From assembly GCA_038501625.1 (NCBI GenBank), contig JAZAYU010000061.1, forward strand, positions 1,538,303-1,602,302: a stretch of 64,000 nt of DNA. Direction: 5' to 3'. Below, in pieces: positions 18,849-31,048 of the stretch (position 1 is the stretch's first letter; every line of letters starts with the position of its first letter). The notes below the pieces were generated by a model that saw only the letters and a program-made list of their open reading frames with translations, was not told the origin of the DNA and did not search any database. Origin of the DNA: Corbicula japonica. Lineage: Eukaryota; Mollusca; Bivalvia; Venerida; Cyrenidae. Made by a program: the position numbers and the translations under genes.

Positions 18849-19235
18849 GACATGTAAATGGATGCTATACAGAAGATTATTTAACGCCTAGCTGGACTAG
18901 AATGATTCCCTGTAATAAAAAACTCATAAGCTGTCATAAGCTATTGGGCACAGACTGTGCTAATATCCCAAACTAATTGGGTATGCTATTACTTAGTAAC
19001 ATGTTGCAAATCTTCACTACAATATCAATCAGTCAGCTACCTGGAGCATTTAGCTAATCCTCTGCTTGTAGCTACCTAGTGAGCTAGAAAGAAAGAGAGA
19101 ATCTTCATTCATTAACCCGGAATCCTAATTAAATCAGGAATGATGTTTCGAAAATGCTTTCTGAAAATATTCAAATCACCACCTTACTTTTGTGATTAAG
19201 CTGTTCTAGAATTTATTTGAAAGAAAAGTGAATCA

Positions 19236-19892
19236 ACCATTTCCTCCATATGTATGCCTTTAACCCTTTCCCGTACAGATACACCTTTATTGCTAGGGCG
19301 AACAGTTTAGATCCAGATCAGCCGGCACATCTGTGCCGTCTGATCAGGATCTAAACTGCGCTTTTTTATTCATTAGGTTATTTCTGACCAAAATGCGACC
19401 AGTGCAGATCCTGATCAGACAGCACGGATGTGCTGGCTGATCTGGATCTACACTGGTCGCACATGCGTAAAAATGCATATCTATACAGGAATGGGTTAAT
19501 CTCATAGGCAAACAGTGGCGATCCAGATCAGCAGGCACATCCCTGCTGTCTGATAAGGAACTACACTGTTAGCTCCTTAGTCAGAAATATCCAATGAATC
19601 TAAAAGTGAACATTGCAGATCGTGATCAGAAGCAAACAGTACAGATCCTGATCCAGGGGTTCCACTAGGCACTGAATCTCAAGGGTCATTTTGGTATCTT
19701 GTTAGTGGATTCTTGCAAAAAATGGTCAAATTACCCGTAATTTAAGGAAAAACAGACCCTTCAGCTAAAATCCTGGGGGTCAAAATGAGGGTTTTTGAAA
19801 ATTTCAAGAGTCAAAGGGTCATTGCCTGTGTCAAATGGAACCCCTGTGATAGATGCAATAGAAGCATACCAGTATATGGAGTTAATGGTATA
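19236..19892. repeat. Nested F1 foldback elements
   Basis: An older, decayed F1 (left end at 19236 AACCATTTCCTCCATATG, right end near 19892 TATGGAGTTAATGG) is interrupted by a fresh F1 at 19260-19499 and by a hAT-like MITE at 19654-19846. The fresh copy has TTAACCCTTTCCCGTACAG and CAGGAATGGGTTAA ends. Confidence 0.75.
19654..19846. mobile_element. hAT-like MITE (CAGGGGTTCC ends), copy 1
   Basis: 193 bp with terminal inverted repeats CAGGGGTTCCACTAGGCAC and GTGTCAAATGGAACCCCTG, and inner inverted AAGGGTCATTTTGGTA and CAAAATGAGGGTTTTTGAA. A target-site duplication is not clear here. A second copy, in opposite orientation, is at 25582. Confidence 0.75.
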
Positions 19893-20439
19893 AAATATTG
19901 CTAGTTTTACTTTTTTTTCTACCCATAAATTTCGATAAAATTTTTCTAGTTGATGGATATTAACTTATACAATAAAAAATATGAAATAAATTTTCAATTT
20001 TGATTTTTTGAAACTGTAGCAATCATCTTTTATTCGTTAAAATATTTTTTGCTATTCTACCAATGCAAAAACAGCAGTTAAGGAAAGATTATCATGCCCC
20101 TGCTGCACTCAGCCTGGTATAATCCTCTAAATAACATTTATCCAATGACCAAATCACAAAGAATGTTTTAAAAATAAACATGTATCCGGTCAGATTCCAG
20201 ATTTTCAGAAAGGGAGTCCAAGCAACCCCACTGAACACCCTCTTCATCCACCCCAGTGTATACTGTTAAATCAGCAGGAGCGTGAAATTCAACCCAAGCG
20301 AAATTAAACAATTTAACAGTGTTTCTTTATAGAAAAATACAGTTGTGGGAACTTGTCCCTGCGAAATTAAATGATCTACGGTACATCACATATGTTCTTA
20401 CTTGTGGAGTTTCCTGTGCCGGCAACTGTGATGTTGACA

Positions 20440-20784
20440 GGATTTTCCATGGTCCTCACAACTACAGCGCCAACACCTTACCACACAGTTGTCTACATTT
20501 TACATCTCACCATTCCTGAAAGAAGAGACACATATAATTAGAAGTATTCTGTGACAACTACAGCGCCAACACCTCACCACACAGTTGTCTACATTTTACA
20601 TCTCACCATCCTGGAAGAAGAGACACATATAATTAGAAGTATTCTGTGACAATTACAGCGTTAACACCTCACCACACAGTTGTCTACATTTTACATCTCA
20701 CCATTCCTGGAAGAAGAGACATAAATTAGAAGTATTCTGTGACAACTACAGCGCCAACACCTCACCACACAGTTGTCTACATTT
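20440..20784. repeat. Tandem repeat of about 95 bp, four copies
   Basis: The unit contains CAGCGCCAACACCTCACCAC, CAGTTGTCTACATTTTACAT and GAAGAGACACATATAATTAG. The fourth copy is cut at the TA of ATTTTACATC by the transposon at 20785-22354 and resumes at 22355-22410. Confidence 0.85.
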
Positions 20785-22354
20785 TACCGTAAAAACCCTA
20801 TGTTTTCGGTCACCCTATGTTTTCGGCCACGGTCTTTTTTTTAAATATTAATTTTTTTACTGACCCTAAAAATTTGGCCACTAAAAATCGGCGATTTTTT
20901 CACTAACCCTATGTTTTCGGCCAGCATTTTCAATTCTAAATTCGTCATTTTTATTAGATTAGTAACAAAAAAATATGTTTGTAAACCTTGGTTTCGATTT
21001 TGATATTAAAGATAGAACTTGGCAATAACCGTATACATCATTGTCTGCCGATTAAGGATATGTTTGTTTCTGAACAATTATTTTTCATCATCTTATTTGC
21101 GGTAATTAATATTGTAACAAAAAAGCGGTAAGTAATGAGATCGAAACCTGGTAAAAATAATGTTTTTTTATTTAAAGCAATTATAATTATGATAATCTTT
21201 AGTTTGCAATCTGTCATCTCAAATCTGGAGACGTTGCTATGCAACTAGGCTATAAAGTGCGAAATATTGCGACTTTATGATTGCCGCGGGCTAACATCTA
21301 TTGTACTTTTTACCTGATCACATGATCGGAACTTAATAATATCCAAACTGTTTTCAGTCAAATTATTTTTCCCAAGAAAATATCGTTACTCAATTCAAGC
21401 CTATAAATTTTTATGAACAGAACCGATGTTTTTAAAACCGTTATTCAAATGCGAGTTAAATTTTGTTACGAGTAAGAAATCAAATAATCGATGTGTGTTT
21501 TTAAATTTGCGAATACTTGCCCCTAAAATATCCAAGAATTATTACATGTACATTTACTAAAACCATCAAATTTACAACTGCTATGAACACCTGTTCATTG
21601 CCCGCTTGATCTAAAATGTCAGCGATGCTTGTGTATTTCATCAAAGACGCCGACGTCAACTTGAAACAGTACGCACCGCTCAAAAAATCGATCGACGGAG
21701 TATTACAAAAAATTGCAACCCGTCAACAAACTAGGTTGATTTCATTTCTAAATCAGCCGATTGTTTGATTGATAATATTTGGTATAATTATTGCTAATTT
21801 CTGATCAGGTTGTGTTTGTATCTGCAGAACCGGCACTTTGCCGAATTAGCAGTTTGCAACTAATCTAATGCACTCTTATCTGCGACAGCCATCAAATTCT
21901 TATGGCAATGTTGATTATACAACAATAGGATGTTTATTTAGCAACTATGGAGTTAATTGCTTGACAAAGGTAAGCAGAAATTTCAAAGGTACAAACGTCT
22001 GGCATGTGTTGACATATTCAAGGCTTACATTTATCTATTTACGTGTCAAGTTATGCACATGTGTCTAAATCTTTGGACGATCTGTTTTTAAATGAAAATT
22101 CTCGTCTCTTAATATTATTCAGCCAGAAAAATAATATTTATTTCCGTCCAAAGACTTAGACAAAATACGTTAAAAGTTACGCATTTCATAAATACAGATG
22201 TATACTGTACCAGTATTCGGATAGTCGGCGACGCGGACAAAATCCTATGTTTTCGGCCGCGATTTTTATAATTATTTTATCATGACCCTAAGATTTCGTC
22301 CAAGAAAAAAAATAATTATTTTAAGCTGCCCGAAAACATAGGGTTTTTACGGTA
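20785..22354. mobile_element. 1.57-kb TIR transposon, non-autonomous, inserted at TA
   Basis: The ends TACCGTAAAAACCCTATG and CATAGGGTTTTTACGGTA are exact inverses, extended by TTTTCGG/CCGAAAA. A subterminal second copy of CCCTATGTTTTCGG occurs at the left (20810, 20913) and right (22242). Insertion is at TA within the tandem-repeat unit that contains ATTTTACATCTC, duplicating TA, as expected of Tc1/mariner-type transposition. The longest internal frames (60-68 codons) resemble no transposase. Confidence 0.85.
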
Positions 22355-22550
22355 CATCTCACCATTCCTGAAAGAAGAGACACATATAGAATTAGAAGTA
22401 TTCTGTGTAGTTAAATGACTCACTATACTTTTATCAGTCATGTCTACAGATTGAAAGATTTTCGGAATAGCATTATCACATTTTCCTTGACTTGATCAGT
22501 TATAAATGAAGCGTATTATACATGTAGACAACATGCTTGAATCAAGAAAA

Positions 22551-22950
22551 AGGAAATTATCTCTCAGGTTATGGGTCTTAACAGAAATTGTCTCTCAGTT
22601 TATCGGTTTAAACAGAAATTGTCTCTCAGATTATGGGTTTAAACAGAAATTGTCTCTCAGATTATGGGTTAAAAAGGTTTTGTCTCCCAGTTTATGGGTT
22701 TAAACAGAAATTGTCTCTCAGTTTATGGGTTGAAAAAAGAAATTATCTCCCAGTTGATGGGTAAAAAAGACATTGTCTCTTAGTTTATGGGTTTAAAAAA
22801 ATATCTCTCATGTTATGGGTTAAAAAGAAATTGTCTCTCAGTTTATAGGTTAAAAAGAAATTGTCCCTCAGTTTATGGGTTTAACAGAAATTGTCTCCCA
22901 GTTTATGGGTTAAAAAGAAATTGTCTCTCAGCTTACCTCTTTATGGGTTT
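22551..22950. repeat. Tandem repeat of about 30 bp (AATTGTCTCTCAGTTTATGGG)
   Basis: About 12 imperfect units with TTTATGGGTTTAAACAGAAA and TTGTCTCTCAG. Units are 28-33 bp long. The open frames across it are incidental. Confidence 0.85.
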
Positions 22951-23005
22951 AACAAAATAGCTGCTCAATCAATAAATGATGGATTGTTAGACAAGCATGA
23001 TCCAT

Positions 23006-23240
23006 TTAACCCTTTCCTGGATATATACGCATTTTTACGCATGTGCGACCAGTGTAGATCCAGATCAGCCGGCACATCCGTGCTGTCTGATCAGGATCTG
23101 CACTGGTCGCATTTTGGTCAGATATAAGATAATGAATCAAAAAAGCGAACAGTTTAGATCCTGATCAGACGGCACGGATGTGCCGGCTGATCTGGATCTA
23201 AACTGTTCGCCCTAGCAATAAAGGTGTGTCTGTACAGCAA
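23006..23240. repeat. F1 foldback element, right end lost
   Basis: TTAACCCTTTCCTGGATATA at the left. The right end stops at GTGTGTCTGTACAGCAAA without the terminal GGAAAGGGTTAA. Confidence 0.8.
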
Positions 23241-23686
23241 ATATTTCTTGCTCATCTCCATAAACAGTATTGAATTTCTAGATTTTGGCAGCATCTTTTC
23301 AGCAGAAGACACAGGGGCAAACTAACATAAAAGATTGCCCAAATTACTGGGTTACTTGGGCATTTTAAGAGCATAAATGATAAATAATAGATACCAACAT
23401 GACAAGATGATTGAGGCAAATTGTGTTAGGATTGTCCGTAATTCTCAGGACAGGCTCTATGCTGTCTGAATAATATATGAGATCTCAAGAAAATCTCTCC
23501 GCAAGGTGTCCCAATAAAATAAAAGTTTAATCTGGCAGTGACTTACTTTCTTCTAAGCTGTTGACCTCTCGAGCATCTTCATTTATGGCAACATAAATAA
23601 TTCATTTCACTATTCTGAGTCCCATAAAATAAGGAACTGCATGTCTTAGTTACCAACAAGCAGTTATATTAGCCTTTGCACAACAT

Positions 23687-23909
23687 TTAACCCTTTCCTC
23701 CATACTGATGCATTCTAACATATGTGGAACCAGTGTACATGTACATATTCGTGCTAACTGATCTGGATCTGCACTGGCTGAATCACTGGTCAGAAATAAC
23801 CTAATGAATCTAAAGGCAAACAGTGTAAATACTGATCATATGGCATGATCTAGATCTACACTGTTGCCCCATGCAATAAAGATGTCTCTATGGAGTAATG
23901 GGATTGGTA
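23687..23909. repeat. F1 foldback element, diverged
   Basis: TTAACCCTTTCCTCCATACT to ATGGAGTAATGGGATTGGT, with interior substitutions and small deletions. Confidence 0.75.
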
Positions 23910-23991
23910 AAAGCATTCTCAGCCATGAAGAATTACCAAGTAAAGCTTCAGGGAGTCATGACTTTTACTTGGTGTTCGGTAACCTGGGTTG

Positions 23992-24085
23992 AAGGTTATA
24001 AAACTGAGACTGGAAACCAGTCTAAAATCTCAAGCATCTGATTGGCTGAAATGGCGGCTGCTCAGTTTATAAGCTTGGGCACAGG
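23992..24085. repeat. F2 palindrome, partial
   Basis: Left arm GGTTGAAGGTTATAAAACTG to TTGGCTGAAATGGCG, then a jump to CTCAGTTTATAAGCTTGGGC. Most of the right arm is deleted. Confidence 0.75.
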
Positions 24086-24345
24086 TGTCTAAATCATCAC
24101 ATCTGTTCAAACTAATAATTTTTAAATCAGTCTTTTTTTTAAATATAGTGGTCTCATTTTCTTTGAAAGAAGACGGGGCTGGTTACTGAAAATGGACTTA
24201 AAACAAGAACTAAAAGACGTGGTTCATAAGATCAGTATTGCCAGAAGAAATACCCATCCCCTGCCTCGCATTGAGACCACTGATGTTATTATCCCATTGT
24301 TTTAAAACCTTCACCTCTTGACTGTGTACAGACCAAAATATAGCT

Positions 24346-24536
24346 CAGGGCTTTCTTTACTGCCTGGGGAAGGGGCCCATGCCCTATGGGGAAAATAGCG
24401 TGCTTTTTTCTCTGAAGCGGAATGAAAAAACCTGATTTAAAGCTACTTTTTGGGGAAAACAGCATGATTTTAAAGAAATTTTCTGAGGGGAAGGCGCCCA
24501 AAAATGGCCCCTACTAAAGAAGGAATAAAAGCCCTG
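24346..24536. mobile_element. MITE with CAGGGCTTT/AAAGCCCTG-type ends
   Basis: 191 bp from CAGGGCTTTCTTTACTGCC to GGAATAAAAGCCCTG, with inner GGAAGGGGCCCATGCCC and GGAAGGCGCCC. TAGCT occurs on both sides (24341-24345 and 24537-24541), a probable target-site duplication. Related remnants are at 26232-26335 and 55980-56046. Confidence 0.7.
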
Positions 24537-24698
24537 TAGCTGATCACCAAACTGAAGGTTTAGGAACTGTCAGTACAATATCTATCATTTCCAAAAATAA
24601 AATTTGTCAAAACTTTTTTTGGTTAGGGGAAATGAAGATTAATAATGTTCTCTTTTTTCAATTTAAAGGTTATTTTTGACTACATTGTAGTATTTTCC

Positions 24699-24924
24699 TT
24701 AACCCTTTCCTCCATATATACACATTTTTATGCATGTGTGAATTTGCAGATCCAGATCAGCCGGCACATCTGTGCCATCTGATTAGGATCTGCACAAGTC
24801 GCTTTTTGGTCATAAATAACTTAATAAATAAAAAAAGCTAACAGTGCAGATCCTGATCAGACGGCATGGATGAGACGGCTGTTCGCCCATGCAGTAAAGG
24901 TGTGTCTATGGAGGAAAGGGTTAA
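24699..24924. repeat. F1 foldback element
   Basis: TTAACCCTTTCCTCCATATA to ATGGAGGAAAGGGTTAA. The interior is intact except for a loss near GATGAGACGGCTGTTCGCCC. Confidence 0.85.
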
Positions 24925-25269
24925 ATACTTGAATATGACAGTCATGCTTGGGGCTCTTCTGTAAAAGAAAATCCAATCACAAGATCATTTTAGGAAAATT
25001 GGAGATACATGTAGACTTGACTTCAGTCACAAAATACCGTAACATATGGTCCGTCTACAAAAAAAAGGCAGCATTGAACAAGATTTTTGTATTAAAAAAA
25101 ATGAAGTTTCTTGTTTTGCTTGTAATGTAAACATGTCAGGCCTCTTACAGCTGGCATCTATGCTTATTAATGAAGTAAGGAGAAGTAATGCATGATGGTA
25201 CACTGTGCCAAGCTTTTCTAATATCATAATGGTTACCAACTGCCAGAAGCTCACTCTTCCTCCACTGAA

Positions 25270-25511
25270 TTAACCCTTTCCTGTTTAGACACACCTTTAT
25301 TGCTAGGGCGAACAGTTTAGATCCAGATCAGCCGGCACATCCGTGCCGTCTGATAAGGATCTAAACTGTTCACTTTTTGATTCATTAGGTTATTTCTGAC
25401 CAAAATGCGACCAGTGCAGATCCTGATCAGACGGCACGGATGTGCCGGCTGATCTGGATCTACACTGGTCGCACATGCGTAAAAATGCGTATATATCCAG
25501 GAATGGGTTAA
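25270..25511. repeat. F1 foldback element, complete
   Basis: TTAACCCTTTCCTGTTTAGA to CAGGAATGGGTTAA. It is in reverse orientation relative to most copies (the CGAACAGTTTAGATCC side comes first) and close to the family consensus. Confidence 0.88.
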
Positions 25512-25542
25512 CTGCGTATCTAAATATCTATTTTCTTCAGAC

Positions 25543-25976
25543 TTAACCCTTTCCTCTATATAATATGCCTTTTAATGCATACAGGGCTTCCATTTGACCC
25601 GGGAGATGACTCTTGAAATTTTCAAAAACCCTCATTTTGACCCTCATAATTTTAGCTGAAGGGTCATTTTTCTTCAGTTTAGGGGTATTTTGGTAAATTA
25701 ATTTTAAGAATCCACAAAAAAATTACCAAAATGACCCTTGAGATTCAGCAGCTAGTGGAACTCCTGAACGCATGTGTGAACAGTGTAGATCCAACTCAGC
25801 TAGCAAATCCATGCCATTTGATCAGGATTTGCACTGTTTTCTTTATGATCAGAAATAACCTAATAAATAAAAAAGCGAACAGTGCAGATCCTGATCAGAC
25901 AGCATGGATGTGCCAGCTAATCTGGATCTAAACTGTTCCCCTATGCAATAAAGGTATTTATGGAGTTAAGGGTTAA
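25543..25976. repeat. F1 foldback element split by a hAT-like MITE
   Basis: The left end TTAACCCTTTCCTCTATATA and right end GGAGTTAAGGGTTAA belong to one F1 copy. The 185-bp MITE at 25582-25766 separates its TTTTAATGCATA and ACGCATGTGTGAACAGTG parts, which join to the normal F1 sequence when the insert is skipped. Confidence 0.85.
25582..25766. mobile_element. hAT-like MITE (CAGGG/TTCCA ends), copy 2, nested
   Basis: CAGGGCTTCCATTTGACCC to GCTAGTGGAACTCCTG, in the inverse orientation to the copy at 19654. The flanks AATGCATA and AACGCATG agree at six of eight positions, consistent with an 8-bp target-site duplication as in hAT elements. Confidence 0.8.
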
Positions 25977-26849
25977 CTAGGCCTCACAACTTTACCGTAG
26001 GCCAAGTTTCATCAATACGGGATTAAAAAGATCTAGTAAAAGCAAAATAATTTGGAATTTCCCAAGGTTTTGGTGAAATTTTGAACAAAATGAATCAGCA
26101 TCTCATTACTAACTTCAGACAATGACAAAAATAATCTTTATAGTAATTGCATCTATTTTATATTATCAACTGTACATGTACCAACAATGTTTTGTGAAAA
26201 CAGCAAAACAGCTTTTTTCTTTATTTAATAGGGCCTGTTTACAGGCACCTTTCCTTAAGATAATTTCTTTAAAATCATGCAGTTTTCCCCCACTCCACTG
26301 TAGAGAAAAAACCTGGTTGTGAAAAAAGCTCTGATTTATTAAATTTCTTATCACAAGCAAATCAATGAAATAATGCTTTAAAATTGTACAAATACATTTA
26401 ATAGGTTTATACTATTCAATTACAGATTTCTGAAAATCCGTGAGTATCGGTACTTGCAAACTTTATCAATAACAAACCTCTTAACAAAAACACATGAACA
26501 AACCTATTAACACAAAAAACACATGAAAGTTGAATTAAATTTAATGAGGCATGAAATCTCTTGAAAAAATCTATGTAGCTTAGCTTATACCTCATACAGA
26601 TCACAGACATGCTATGGAATTCAAAATGCACTAAGATAATTTTGTAGGTAAAGACAATTATTAATCTGTTTAGGCATTCAATCAGTTCTGGAACATGTTC
26701 ATAATCTTTAATTAAAAACCAAAAATTGGTCAAGAAATCACTGTGTGTTCTAGCAACATCACTCTAAATAAGAGAAATGCTGCAAGAACACAATTATTTC
26801 CTAACACATTTTTTATTTATAACTCATGCCGGAACTGAATAATTGACTG

Positions 26850-27080
26850 TACATAGATGTACTAGAATTTTATCACTCCATAACGTGCATTTTATCACAA
26901 ATCCATGTTATCTGATCAGGATCAACATGGCTCGTTTTTTTTTATTTATTAGCTTATTTCTGATCAAAAACCAAACAGTGCAGATCCTGATCAGACAGCA
27001 CAGATGTGCTGGCAGTCCTGGATTTACACTGTATGCACACACCAAAAGGTGTATAAATGGAGGAACTGGCAACTATCACA
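26850..27080. repeat. F1 foldback element, strongly decayed
   Basis: Family words remain: CATGTTATCTGATCAGGATC, CCAAACAGTGCAGATCCTG and GTGTATAAATGGAGGAA. Both TTAA ends are gone. Confidence 0.6.
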
Positions 27081-27859
27081 AAAAGATTAAGGTAGGTCAA
27101 TTTTGTCTTAAAGCTACAAGGAAAACCACAGAATGTTTGAATTCTAACTATTGTAATAAAATTTCTTATCAAATGTGTTCAAAACTTGATCATTAAAAAT
27201 GTACTTAAAAACCGACTAAAATACACTTTTAGTAAAACCATAAAATTTACAATACTGATATCAAAATCAAAAGAACTGTTTACCATCAAGCAAACAGTAT
27301 CCAACTTAATCCTTCAATAAATTTCGATGTAAGTGACAGGCACTAAAAACACGTCTTGCATAATAAATAATCCCTTATAAGGAATATTTGTCCAAAATGT
27401 GCTATGTTCTCAGTGTGTTGATGTGACGGAGACACCAGTGATGCTATTTACACCAGAAGTAAGGCATTATGGTCGATCAATAGCGCCTCTGTATAATCCT
27501 CAATACAGCTGTGTTCAGTCAATAATAAGACATCTTGCTTCCATTATAAAATTCCATGTGAAAATATGACAATCAAGTGTTTTGTTGACCTCAACAGTGG
27601 ACAACCTATTAGTTCAGAATCAATGATGACAATGCAAAGACAGTTCACAAGTTTAAAAGTTAACAACTGTATCAACAGAACCCTGAGAAGGTTAACAGAC
27701 AAAATAACTTTAGTATTAATTCTTTATTCTGGAAAAAAATATAAGCACTGAGCAGGATTAAAACAAACCCTTTTATCCAGTTTGCAGAGAAAACATCATG
27801 AACACAAATGAAAGTGTGAGACCTTACAACCACTGTAAATCCTATCACCATTGTATACA

Positions 27860-28375
27860 ATACTACCACTGGAGACCCTACTTATGTTGAACCTACAACA
27901 AAGGTAGAGAAAAAAATACTGTAGACCCTGTAACCAATGTAGACCCTACTGTAAACACTGTTTCTAGTGGAGACACTGCTCTTGCATCTTGACCCACAAC
28001 CAGTGTAGACCCTACAACCAGTTTGAACAATATAACTACCATAGTCCCTATCACAAATTAAGATAAAACACTACAGCCCTAGACAAGCTGTAGACCTTAT
28101 AATCAGTGTAGACAATACAAACACTGTAGACCTTATAACAAGTGTAGACAATATAACAGCTGAAGACCCTACAACATGTGAAAAAAATACAACTTCTATA
28201 GACCCATTTACCTATATAGATAGTACAACAGCTGTAGACCTTACAACAAGTGTAAATAATACAACAGCTGTCGACCTGCTGTAGACCCTATAACAAGTGT
28301 AGACAGTTCAACAGCTGTAGACCCTACAACCAGTGTAGATAATACAACAGCTGAAGACCTGCTGTAGAACCTACA
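27860..28375. repeat. Degenerate tandem repeat (TGTAGACCCTACAACCAG)
   Basis: About 15-20 loose units of 20-45 bp built from GTAGACCCTACAACCAGTG, GTAGACAATACAACAGC and similar. No product is recognised. Confidence 0.7.
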
Positions 28376-28637
28376 TGTACAACAATTAACGACAAACAAC
28401 GAAATAAATATGTCTATTTAAGATCTTTAGTGTTACTTATCTAGACTAATCATTCCGGTGGATCACCTTCTAAACTTTCGATTGATTTGTCATATTGAAC
28501 ACATGGTTACATACATACCAGACCAATGATAAGGCTCAACCAATAGATAGGGCTTAGTCAAGGACAGTGAAGAAAAAGACAGCTTACAATAATCATGCCA
28601 TTAAATACCCAAACATGGTAAATATATCAGCATTTGT

Positions 28638-28885
28638 TTTAACACTTGACTCCAATTATACCAATTTTTAAGGCATGTATAACCAGTGTACACCCAGATC
28701 AGCCAGTACATCCATGCCATTTGATCCGGATGTGCACTGGTAACATCTTGTCCAGAAATAACTTAATGTATCAAAAAGCAAACAGTGTAGATCCTGATCA
28801 GCCAGCACAAATGTGCCAGCTGATCTAGATCTACACTGTTTGCCCATGGATGCAATAAAGGTGTATTTATGGAGTTAAGGGTTAA
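28638..28885. repeat. F1 foldback element
   Basis: TTAACACTTGACTCCAATTA to TTTATGGAGTTAAGGGTTAA, with full-length but diverged interior. Confidence 0.8.
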
Positions 28886-28939
28886 AACCATTTTCTCCTT
28901 CCAAATCATGTTAACATCCATTTACATATATTGCTACAA

Positions 28940-29122
28940 TAATAATGGCACATCTGTGACATCTAATCAGGATCTACACTGTTCACTTTTGGATAATTAT
29001 TTTTCAACAAAGATTTGACCTGAGTGCAGATCCAGATCAAATAGAATGGATTTGTCAGCTGATCTGGATCTACAATGGCACCACAAGCGTTAAAATCCAT
29101 ATAAATAGAATAAAGGGTTAAA
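28940..29122. repeat. F1 foldback element, left-truncated
   Basis: Starts within GGCACATCTGTGACATCTAA and ends AGAATAAAGGGTTAA. Interior GATCTACACTGTTCACTTTT is recognisable. Confidence 0.7.
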
Positions 29123-29601
29123 AACATTCTGTTTTTACTAGGTTTATCTAACAGAGTATATATAACACATGCCACAGTTCAGTTCACTGGTTCTGAAAAT
29201 CACTGGTATGTACTTTCAATTCCAAAAAATGATTTTTTTGTGAGGACATACATGTTATCTGTGGATTTTGAAATAACAACTGCAAAATGAGTGTGACATA
29301 CACAGATTAGCGGATCTGCCTAGTCCCCAAAATTTCCACATATCTGCCAATAATGATAATTAGTAAAGAATTAACTTATTAAGCCATCTAGCCATGTGAT
29401 GATCTAACTACCAAAAGATATAGACAATATTTGTTTGTTTAAGTTTTTCAGTGTTTTACTCTAAGGTTAATTAACAATTACCTTGAAAACTGTTGCTTTT
29501 GGTTCCTTTATAAAAGGCATATATGAAAATCTTGTCAATTATTGATTAAAAAAGTATATAATTTTAATGAAACAAAGCTGTTTATTTTGAAAAATGCCCA
29601 C
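29123..29601. other. No feature recognised
   Basis: AT-rich sequence between an F1 copy and a 1.45-kb TIR transposon. No coding frame of note. Confidence 0.4.
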
Positions 29602-31048
29602 TTAAGGTTTTAGAACTGTAATATTTCCGCCAAACATCGACTTATGCCGTCACTAATTCGTTTTTTTCCGAACGCCGATTCGTACGTTTCCGGTTGATAC
29701 TATTATCCGTAAAAGAAGTCTACTCTTTAGGTGTTTTCCGGGATTATGACGTCATTAATAACTAAATCAAATAATAACAAAGTGCAGATATAAAATTGAT
29801 GTAAAGTAAACAAATATTTTCATAACAAAAACTCAAAATAAGTCTATAAACGAACAACACTCAGTAATGAATAGAGCTTTCATGAAATTGACACTGTTGA
29901 TCAATCCTCCGTGGCCTAATGGTAACGCTCATTGATCTACATTTTGACGGACCCGGGTTCAATCCTCGGGAGAGGAACCCTTTTTTTCCCTTTTTCTTCT
30001 TTTTTTTTTAAATTATTGTGAGGAAATTTTTGGAGAAAATAGTATAATCAATAGGTTTAAAATTCGGAAATAATTGTTATTCTTCATCTTCATTTAGTAG
30101 CCATGAAAACTGAAATATTGTAATGATTTTATTACAAAATACTGACTCTTTTATAATACAGCAACAGAATCACGATATGAAACTAAAATGCTTATGGAAT
30201 CTGTACTTTCATTTAGGAAAATGTTTCTATTTTATTGTCTCTATAATTGAACAGTAATTTTGTGATACTTGACTTATGAAACTAATTTTATGTGTTTGCA
30301 CGATGATTTTTTCCTTTAAAAGAATGCTTTGGTTGCTATGGTTACGGTTGCCAAAAGTACATTTTTGAGTTTAAATGTTAACCAGCATAGCTGATTGCTT
30401 GCGTATTTCTTGTTTTTCAAAAAAATTGAGGGGGTATAAAAAAATCACCATTCGTAAACCAAGCCCTTTGGTTTTTGTGGTTTTTTAACGGTTGGTCTGG
30501 GCCCTAGGTACCTATTTTGTAGGCCAATAAAATGAAAACGAAGACGGTGAGGTGCTCTTTTCTTTCAATTATTTGATTATATACACATTGCAGATAATTT
30601 TAATGTATAACACATTTATTTTACTGCATTAAACATGCACAAAAATTACAGATAAAAACTTGCTTAATTTTTGCAAATCGGAAAAATGTGCATTTCCGAA
30701 AATGGGGTACACTTTAAAAAAGTCAATTTATAAAGTGTTAGAAATAAATTCTAAACATAATGCTTGTTTTTTCCTGTTCAGATATGATGTCCTTAAACAA
30801 TTAGCCTTTATTTTACAAAATTTTACAAGGTTTCAAAGAAATAGAGATGAATTTAGCTTCTAGTATGTTTGATTTTACAGCCCATTTTCCGAAACAGAGG
30901 GTCCCCTTCTAAAATACTAAATTTCTCAAGTTACGCACGGTAAATGTTTTTTAAAACTCGTGTTTAGATGTCTAAATGGATGTACTTGGAAATGAAAACA
31001 ACAAAATCCCAATCTGCAAAAGTGCATATTACAGTTCTAAAACCTTAA
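29602..31048. mobile_element. 1.45-kb TIR element with TTAA flanks
   Basis: TTAAGGTTTTAGAACTGTAA at the left and TTACAGTTCTAAAACCTTAA at the right are perfect inverses, extending to ATAT on the inner side (23-24 bp). TTAA at both outer edges suggests a TTAA target-site duplication. No transposase frame is present; the longest internal frame is 67 codons. The element carries a tRNA-like segment at 29906-29982. Confidence 0.8.
29906..29982 (+). tRNA. tRNA-like sequence (degenerate tRNA or SINE head) inside a TIR element
   Basis: Box A TGGCCTAATGG and box B GGGTTCAATCC fit the pol III consensus. The first five bases TCCTC pair with the 3' GAGGA, and a T-rich run follows. The D-arm wording resembles arginine tRNA (GTGGCCTAATGG), but the anticodon stem cannot be folded cleanly and the last two acceptor pairs mismatch. 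A tRNA pseudogene or tRNA-derived SINE head is more likely than a working tRNA. Confidence 0.4.

Noticed and set aside
26416..26733. 105-codon minus frame as a small gene
   Set aside because: AT-rich, with no recognisable domain, no splice or poly(A) context and biased towards I/F/L/V. It is consistent with a chance open frame.
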